A stretch of DNA of 64,000 nt, taken from the NCBI RefSeq assembly GCF_024723255.1, contig NZ_JANIAC010000001.1, positions 139,548 to 203,547 on the forward strand, read 5' to 3'. Within the stretch, counting starts at the first letter, position 1, and each line of letters starts with the position of its first letter. The position numbers and the translations under genes were made by a program. Below the pieces are notes generated by a model. The model saw only the letters and a program-made list of their open reading frames with translations. It was not told the DNA's origin and did no database searches. This document shows positions 58,878-64,000 of this stretch, one piece after another. Origin of the DNA: Aestuariibaculum sp. M13 (lineage in GTDB: Bacteria > Bacteroidota > Bacteroidia > Flavobacteriales > Flavobacteriaceae).

Positions 58878-59825
58878 ATGACGGCTTCATTCACTTTTAA
58901 CGGCTTTAAGTATTGGATAGTAATCGTTGGTTTCCAACTTTTCAACTATTCTATAAACGCACAGGACAGTTCAACTAAGCCTACTTATCAATTTGTAGAA
59001 ATTGACGGATATAAATATCATGTTAGAATTGGTGGACAGGAACATTTGGAGCATGGTATTCCAGTGGTTGTACTGGAAGCCGGGTTTGGCAACTGGAATT
59101 GGGGTACCATTTTCGATGATATTGCAAAAACTGCCCCTGTTATAGCTTATGAGCGATCTGGAATAGGACAATCTGAATGGAATGAGATGGAGTATACAAC
59201 GCTCAATGTCGTACATATTTTACGTAAAATACTCCAAAAACTTGAACTTCCACCACCCTATATCTTAGCTGGACATAGTTGGGGTGGTGTCCTTATAAGA
59301 ACCTATGCCGGACATTTTCCGGATGAAATAAAAGCACTTGTATACATCGATTCTACAGATTTCACGACACCCAGAGATCATGCTATATTAGTGGAAATGG
59401 GTGTAGATACAACAGGAATCGCAGCATTTGCAAAAAAGTATAAGGAAAATGATATAAAAAAGGCACAAAGTTTTCCTCCGGGATACAGAGAGGAATGGAT
59501 ATACATTAGTGAACTTTTTTTTGACTTTCAAGGCGACGATATAGGATTTGGTAGTACCCCTAAAATTCCCATCGCGGTATTTGTTGGTACAAAAACACCA
59601 GAACCAGAGCTAATTCCAACCGTTACATCGGAAAACCCACTTGAAAAAGCCATTTATTCTATTGAATACCATGAAGCAGGCCAGAAAGAAAGAATCCAAG
59701 CTTGTACTGAATGGATTAGTGAATCTCCTGAGGGATATTTAATAGTGTCTCCAAAAGCCGGACATTATTTTCATCTTGATGAACCCCAATTAGTTGTTGA
59801 GATGATAAAAAGACTCATTGAGTAA
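58878..59825 (+). CDS. Secreted alpha/beta hydrolase
   Basis: 315 aa with an N-terminal hydrophobic segment (IVIVGFQLFNYSINAQ). Motifs are VVVLEAGFGNWNW, nucleophile Ser in ILAGHSWGGVLIRTY, an Asp in the GTKTPEPE region less clear, and His in SPKAGHYFHLDEPQ. Related to proline-iminopeptidase-like or haloperoxidase-like hydrolases; substrate unknown. It lies 142 bases after the peptidase, between the two copies of the 59-bp repeat. Confidence 0.83.
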   Translation: MTASFTFNGFKYWIVIVGFQLFNYSINAQDSSTKPTYQFVEIDGYKYHVRIGGQEHLEHGIPVVVLEAGFGNWNWGTIFDDIAKTAPVIAYERSGIGQSEWNEMEYTTLNVVHILRKILQKLELPPPYILAGHSWGGVLIRTYAGHFPDEIKALVYIDSTDFTTPRDHAILVEMGVDTTGIAAFAKKYKENDIKKAQSFPPGYREEWIYISELFFDFQGDDIGFGSTPKIPIAVFVGTKTPEPELIPTVTSENPLEKAIYSIEYHEAGQKERIQACTEWISESPEGYLIVSPKAGHYFHLDEPQLVVEMIKRLIE

Positions 59826-59843
59826 TTACAGGTTCTAAATATC

Positions 59844-59877
59844 ACCGCAAACCATGTTTGCTCCTCTTAATATCAAA
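59844..59877. repeat. 34-bp direct repeat, copy 2
   Basis: Identical to 51933-51966, including the GCAAAC-CAT-GTTTGC palindrome. Confidence 0.9.
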
Positions 59878-59908
59878 TGCTCGAAATGACAATAGTTTTA
59901 ACTTGGCA

Positions 59909-59967
59909 TGCAGATATGTTTTATGGAACTAAATGGAGCCATAAGTGAACACCGCTTTACCTGCGTA
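59909..59967. repeat. 59-bp direct repeat, copy 2
   Basis: Matches 56461-56519 with a single A/G difference at 59936. Confidence 0.9.
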
Positions 59968-60058
59968 CTCAGTAACTTCTCACTATCAAAACCTTACAAA
60001 AAAATTCCAAGAAAAGACTATAACTATTGTTATAAATCTCTACAAAAAACATCATTTT

Positions 60059-60120
60059 GTAAGAATAAAATCTATATTTATCGAAATGAATTTAATGCTG
60101 ATAAATGCTATTGTGTTTAT
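60059..60120 (+). promoter_or_regulatory. Recurrent upstream element, copy B
   Basis: GTAAGAATA (60059-60067), TATATTTA, then ATAAATGC (60101-60108) and GTGTTTAT (60113-60120). About 84 bases before the retropepsin-like gene. Confidence 0.6.
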
Positions 60121-60150
60121 CTATATGCTACTGTATACTACTAATTACCT

Positions 60151-61500
60151 ATGACAAAAAAATTACTTTTTAACTTAATTCTTTTAGTTTTAAGCCAAAA
60201 CATTTTTTCCCAAACTTTCGTACAAATGGAAAAAGTCAATGATGTTTACCAAATCCCTTGTAAAGTGAATGGGATTGATATGAAATTTATACTTGACACT
60301 GGTGCATCGGACATTTCTATTTCAAAAACTGAGGCTAACTTTTTAGCCAAACAAGGGCTTTTAAATGAAAATGATATTCTAGGAACACAAAAATATAGAC
60401 TCGCAAATGGATCAATCACTGAAGGAACTAAAATAATAATTCGAGAAATTAAAATTAGTGATGTCTTTATAAAAAACGTTAATGCTACAGTTATTGAAAA
60501 TGAAAATGCTCCTTTACTTTTCGGACAGTCTGCATTATCAAAATTTGGAAGTTTTGAAATTGAAAATGATATTTTAAAAATCTATCCAAAGGAAAGCATT
60601 AACAAGTTGCAGTTTTTAGGTATAGACCTTACCAAAACTATCGATGACTTTGGTTTTGATAGACAAAATCTCGATAATGACAATCCTTTACTTGGTGTTA
60701 CATTTGATGACTGTAAAATTTCAAAGGAACATGAACTTAAAGAATTCCTTTTTGAAAGACAGAGTATTGTTTTCGATAATGAAGGCCAAATTGCAATGGT
60801 GGGTCTTGGTAAATCAATAAAAGGCAAAAATAGTTCTCAAAAAGCAGAAAACTCAAAAGTTTATTTTGAAAAACTCTATGATAAAATCAGTGCTAAATAT
60901 GGTTCTAGTAACACTAAGATGACAAGGTCTGCCATTTGGGAAACCAGAGATTTTAATCTTACCATAAGCATTGATTCTGATTATCATGTTTTACTTATAT
61001 ATATGCCTAAAATATTAATCAAACACGAAAAATTTGTGACCAGTATAGAATCTGAGGAAGAATTAATAAAAAAAGAAAAACCTAACCTAGAACAAACTAG
61101 AAAATATACCATAGAAAATTTAAATATATTATTTAAAGAAATGAGTGAAAAATTAAAAACAAAGGGATTACCCGGTTTAAACATATTTGCGCGATATGAT
61201 AATGATGAACTATCCATATTCTATGAACAAAGCTTTGAAAGTTATGATTTATCGTCCTCTGAAATTAAAAAAGAAATGGAGCATGAACGTAATAGTTTAA
61301 TAAGTTTTATAAACCACTTTTTCTCCCCTAAAAATACGTCTTGGTTAAATGATAATGAATTTGTTTTAGTAAAAATTAATGGAGAATTCATCTACAAAAA
61401 TAAACCTATTAGAAAAACAAAATTAAAATTTGAAGTTAGTGATTTATTAAACTTAGAATCTCCTTACACTAAAAGTGAATTAGAACATATTTTAAACTAA
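60151..61500 (+). CDS. Secreted retropepsin-like aspartyl protease
   Basis: 449 aa with signal peptide (LILLVLSQNIFSQ). A single clan-AA aspartyl protease domain occupies about residues 30-150: FILDTGASDISIS (Asp49), then ILGTQKYRLANGS and LLFGQSALSKFGSFEIENDI. Such domains act as dimers. The C-terminal ~300 residues (KGKNSSQKAENSKVYFEKLY, LNIFARYDNDELSIFYEQ) are unrecognised. Followed by two small membrane-protein genes spaced 17 and 6 bases, so it is probably an operon of three. Confidence 0.8.
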   Translation: MTKKLLFNLILLVLSQNIFSQTFVQMEKVNDVYQIPCKVNGIDMKFILDTGASDISISKTEANFLAKQGLLNENDILGTQKYRLANGSITEGTKIIIREIKISDVFIKNVNATVIENENAPLLFGQSALSKFGSFEIENDILKIYPKESINKLQFLGIDLTKTIDDFGFDRQNLDNDNPLLGVTFDDCKISKEHELKEFLFERQSIVFDNEGQIAMVGLGKSIKGKNSSQKAENSKVYFEKLYDKISAKYGSSNTKMTRSAIWETRDFNLTISIDSDYHVLLIYMPKILIKHEKFVTSIESEEELIKKEKPNLEQTRKYTIENLNILFKEMSEKLKTKGLPGLNIFARYDNDELSIFYEQSFESYDLSSSEIKKEMEHERNSLISFINHFFSPKNTSWLNDNEFVLVKINGEFIYKNKPIRKTKLKFEVSDLLNLESPYTKSELEHILN

Positions 61501-61517
61501 AACATTATAATACATCA

Positions 61518-61787
61518 ATGAAAATACATCCCATTTTTTCTAAAGAATATAGCCTTTGGTGGTTTTTACTGACTGTTGCTATTTTTTTAAAAGCTATAAT
61601 TTTTGGGTTTAAAACTAGTGTAGATAGAGGGTTAATGTTTTGGATTATTGGGACTTTATTTTGCGCTATAATATTTGCATCTCCTTTTTATTTAATATCC
61701 AGACTAATCCTAAAAAAATGGAATCATAAAATATATATGATCCTTATATCCATCATTGTAGGCCTATTTCTAATCTTTAATCAATAA
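61518..61787 (+). CDS. Small membrane protein
   Basis: 89 aa with three hydrophobic segments (WWFLLTVAIFLKAIIFGF; MFWIIGTLFCAIIFASPFYL; IYMILISIIVGLFLIF). No family recognised. It lies 17 bases after the retropepsin-like gene and probably shares its transcript. Confidence 0.6.
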   Translation: MKIHPIFSKEYSLWWFLLTVAIFLKAIIFGFKTSVDRGLMFWIIGTLFCAIIFASPFYLISRLILKKWNHKIYMILISIIVGLFLIFNQ

Positions 61788-61793
61788 TATATT

Positions 61794-62033
61794 ATGTTGG
61801 AATTTACAAAAGAAAACAAAAATATGATCGGTATAATTTTGGCAATTAGTTATACCCTCTATTTCAATTGGCAAAACACTCAATATCCTATATCCAGTAC
61901 AATAGCGTACTCACTACCCTTTTTAGTGTTTTCAGCTTTAACTGGTTTTGGAATTTCAAAAATGAGAAAGGACAATAATTTTGGCATTTACACCGCTGTC
62001 ATCTCTTTAATTTTTGTAATTGCAAATATGTAA
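61794..62033 (+). CDS. Small membrane protein
   Basis: 79 aa, three predicted membrane segments (MIGIILAISYTLYFNW; IAYSLPFLVFSALTGFGI; GIYTAVISLIFVIANM). No family recognised. It starts 6 bases after the preceding small gene. Confidence 0.55.
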   Translation: MLEFTKENKNMIGIILAISYTLYFNWQNTQYPISSTIAYSLPFLVFSALTGFGISKMRKDNNFGIYTAVISLIFVIANM

Positions 62034-62153
62034 ATGCCTAATTAATTTTCTATAAAGACCCCATGAACTTTATATTTTTTTTATACAATGTAAGCACTCT
62101 AAACCTCCTTAAATATTAACTTTAATTACCCAAAACCAACTGAAAAATAACGC

Positions 62154-62780
62154 ATGAAGCTATCACAATTTGAAAATGAGCTTAGAGATAAATTGAAAAA
62201 GTATGAAAAGCCACGTCCTTTTATTTGTGACGGAAATCCTTTAGACTGTGATATATTTATTGTAGGGATAAATGCCGCTACTGAAATGGATAGCGATTTT
62301 TGGGAATTTTGGTCAACAGAAAATGGTTTTAAAAAAAAGGAATGGCTCGAGAATTATATCCTTGAGAGAAAGCTAAAACCTTTGAAACAAAACAAAACAA
62401 GGCGAAATAAATTAAGTAACACCAGGCAAAGAATTGAATGGATTATTGAAGCTAGTAGGCCTATTGAAACTTTAGAAACTAATTTATTTGTAAAAGCAAC
62501 GCCTTCAGCATATGAGTTACAAAGTGAGGATAGGGAAAGTTCTATTTTTGAATATTTATTAGAAACCATAAAACCAAAAATCCTTTTTATACATGGAAAT
62601 GAAGTGCTAGAATATTTTGAAAAACTTTATGGCGTTAAAATTGAAAAAGGTAAAATTGAAACCATAGAAATTTTGGGGACAAAAACCAACATTTTAGCGA
62701 TGCATCATCTTTCCAGAGGTTGGTCAAAAAAAAAGTCTATTGAATTAGGAGAACTTTTAAAATCTATAATACTAAGCTAA
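62154..62780 (+). CDS. Uracil-DNA-glycosylase-like protein
   Basis: 208 aa, no signal peptide. The segment RPFICDGNPLDCDIFIVGIN, AATEMDSDFWEFW (about residues 21-53) resembles the N-terminal active-site strand of the UDG superfamily, and MHHLSRGW (about 186-193) is at the place of the second, His-containing motif. The core is shorter than typical UDGs and the canonical water-activating residue is not obvious. Likely binds or processes modified bases. Followed 12 bases later by an OGG-like gene. Confidence 0.6.
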   Translation: MKLSQFENELRDKLKKYEKPRPFICDGNPLDCDIFIVGINAATEMDSDFWEFWSTENGFKKKEWLENYILERKLKPLKQNKTRRNKLSNTRQRIEWIIEASRPIETLETNLFVKATPSAYELQSEDRESSIFEYLLETIKPKILFIHGNEVLEYFEKLYGVKIEKGKIETIEILGTKTNILAMHHLSRGWSKKKSIELGELLKSIILS

Positions 62781-62792
62781 ATAATTAAACAT

Positions 62793-63545
62793 ATGCAGAA
62801 CGTCATCCTAAAATTAAAAGCATTTAGTGAACAAGTAGACCTAAGAAAACGTTTCGACTATAACTTTGATGTTACCGATAGTATATTTTCACAAAATGAA
62901 TCAGAGCTTCTTTCTAATGAAAACAATCCATTTGATCAAAACGTAAAGTTAAAATGGATTTTAAGTGAAAAATATAAACAACATACTGAACAGAACTTTA
63001 TTGACTTTTGGATCATTAATAATTGGGGAGGAATACGTGGGTTTAAACCCAATGAAAGGAATATTGACAAAGTACAACGGTTTAAAAAACAATTAGAAAA
63101 ACAGAAATTATCATTAGACTGTTTTACAACGATTTCTTCACTTTCGAAATTAGCTTCTTTTATTTATCCTGATCATTTTGTCATATATGACTCTAGAGTT
63201 ATTTATACGCTTAACTGGCTTATTTTAACCTGTGAAAATGAAAATGGTTTTAAACAACCGTACTTTCCAATGCCAAGTGGACGAAATAGAATTATTGCTG
63301 ATTTTGATATGAATACCATAATCAATATTTCACATGTTAATGAATACATAGACAATAAGCCATTGTATGTAACACCCCAAGAGGCGTATTTTAACTTCTG
63401 TGATTTTATAAGAACAAATGCTCCGTTGATTTATGGTCCTGATGCTAAACCCTATGAGTTAGAAATGCTATTATTTACCCTGGCTGACAAAGAAATTTTC
63501 AACGAATTAAAAGAACAAATTCAAATTACAACCGTAAATAAATAG
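62793..63545 (+). CDS. Uncharacterised protein, possibly OGG-like DNA glycosylase
   Basis: 250 aa, no signal peptide. A helical protein with TTISSLSKLASFIYPDHFVI, YDSRVIYTLNWLIL, which is reminiscent of helix-hairpin-helix glycosylase-like proteins found beside defence genes; no firm family. Probably cotranscribed with the UDG-like gene. Whether it acts on DNA is inference. Confidence 0.5.
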   Translation: MQNVILKLKAFSEQVDLRKRFDYNFDVTDSIFSQNESELLSNENNPFDQNVKLKWILSEKYKQHTEQNFIDFWIINNWGGIRGFKPNERNIDKVQRFKKQLEKQKLSLDCFTTISSLSKLASFIYPDHFVIYDSRVIYTLNWLILTCENENGFKQPYFPMPSGRNRIIADFDMNTIINISHVNEYIDNKPLYVTPQEAYFNFCDFIRTNAPLIYGPDAKPYELEMLLFTLADKEIFNELKEQIQITTVNK

Positions 63546-63657
63546 AATTAAGGCTAGAGCGCAAAGGCTTTAGGCAAATGAAGTATTTTGTTATACCTAT
63601 GCGCGCTTTGTTTTGAATCAAACAATGAATAAAATTTAGTAAGAATCCCCGACATTT

Positions 63658-63718
63658 GTAAGAATAATGATTACATTTAGCATATAAATTTTATGTAGAT
63701 AAATACAATTGTGTTTAT
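63658..63718 (+). promoter_or_regulatory. Recurrent upstream element, copy C
   Basis: GTAAGAATA (63658-63666), TACATTTA, then ATAAATAC (63699-63706) and GTGTTTAT (63711-63718), followed by TCAATT. About 99 bases before the PLD-family gene. The preceding 63546-63657 stretch has an imperfect palindrome rich in GCGC. Confidence 0.6.
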
Positions 63719-63764
63719 TCAATTATTGTAATCAATTTACGAAAATCGACAAACAGAAATAAAA

Positions 63765-64000
63765 ATGGCAAAATTTTTAAACACGACGGGGGTTTCATAT
63801 CATTTAGAAGAACTAATTAAAAACACAAAAGACCGATTGATTTTAATTAGCCCATATCTTCAATTTCATAAACGAGTGAAAGACCATTTAGAAAGTCTAA
63901 ATATTCAAAAAAGAGACATCAGAATTATTTATCGAGAGAATAAATTACAGGTTGAGGAAAGTAATTGGTTGGAAAGTCAGATTGGAATTCGAACGAGTCT
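63765..64000 (+). CDS. PLD-family protein, 5' part only
   Basis: Open at the window end; ATG 63765. The first 78 residues (MAKFLNTTGVSYHLEELIKN, LILISPYLQFHKRVKDHL, IRIIYRENKLQVEE) parallel the start of the protein at 52989-53942 (MPKFLNTQGLN, LVLVVPYIKISANIFEAL, ITIVYRENKLSLSE). The HKD motif would be beyond the window. Likely a second, more distant paralogue of that nuclease-like protein. Confidence 0.7.
   Translation, partial: MAKFLNTTGVSYHLEELIKNTKDRLILISPYLQFHKRVKDHLESLNIQKRDIRIIYRENKLQVEESNWLESQIGIRTS

Larger units (their letters stand above)
59826..60150. other. 325-bp non-coding region with repeats and promoter-like element
   Basis: No credible gene. It holds the second copies of the 34-bp (59844-59877) and 59-bp (59909-59967) repeats, and copy B of the recurrent upstream element (60059-60120). 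Confidence 0.65.

Noticed and set aside
59908-60154. Two overlapping plus-strand frames of 70-80 aa before the retropepsin-like gene
   Set aside because: They run through the 59-bp repeat and the promoter-like element and have no recognisable protein features.
44882-64000. A classical integron with a cassette array
   Set aside because: No integrase gene in the window, genes lie on both strands, and the palindromes lack exact core sites; kept only as attC-like.
43879-64000. CRISPR array
   Set aside because: The direct repeats seen are only in pairs, kilobases apart, and not regularly spaced; no cas-like gene was found.

Overview
The window looks like a chromosome segment of a marine Flavobacteriaceae bacterium (Bacteroidota). 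It is AT-rich. It has SusC/SusD pairs, a hybrid two-component regulator, lipoproteins with Bacteroidota-style lipoboxes, a secreted nuclease ending in a type IX secretion sorting tail, and flavobacterial DUF families. I did no database search, so all names rest on motifs and family knowledge.

Region 1 (1-33.7 kb, almost all minus strand) is one large polysaccharide utilization locus. It runs from GH30 and the hybrid two-component sensor/AraC regulator (HTCS), through BNR-propeller and GH88, GH2, SusC, SusD and two surface-binding lipoproteins, to GH16, a putative metallopeptidase-like lipoprotein, three GH43-type proteins (one with two propellers), GH27, another GH43, a DUF2264 protein and an FG-GAP/UnbV protein cut by the window edge. 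The combination (endo-beta-1,3- and endo-beta-1,6-galactanase candidates, GH43s, a GH27 with an arabinopyranosidase-like pocket, glucuronate- and rhamnose-directed enzymes) fits type II arabinogalactan or arabinogalactan-protein as substrate. Three copies of a 21-bp-period direct repeat sit before GH30, before BNR-GH88 and before GH2-susC. They are the best candidates for the HTCS operator.

Region 2 (33.9-36.0 kb) holds a nitroreductase-like gene and an AraC regulator. It ends in a strong terminator and what looks like the 3' fragment of a tRNA gene.

Region 3 (36.1-44.8 kb) is accessory. It opens with a compact phage-like cassette: a small regulator-like ORF, an unknown 251-aa protein, a DUF5675 protein and two small holin-like membrane proteins. 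Secreted, outer-membrane and lipoprotein genes of unknown function and a LuxR-type regulator follow. A decayed copy of the cassette's 3' end lies at 44.16 kb.

Region 4 (44.8-64 kb) mixes defence-like genes (nuclease-NTPase fusion, HNH-HIT pair, two PLD-family proteins, a glycosylase-like pair) with hydrolases, a SRAP protein, a secreted endonuclease, an S9 peptidase and a retropepsin-like protein. Intergenic regions here carry long imperfect palindromes, two pairs of direct repeats and a recurrent promoter-like element (GTAAGAATA followed by TAnnTTTA). Three of these elements also carry a downstream palindrome. This recurring layout before unrelated genes is the most unexplained signal in the window.
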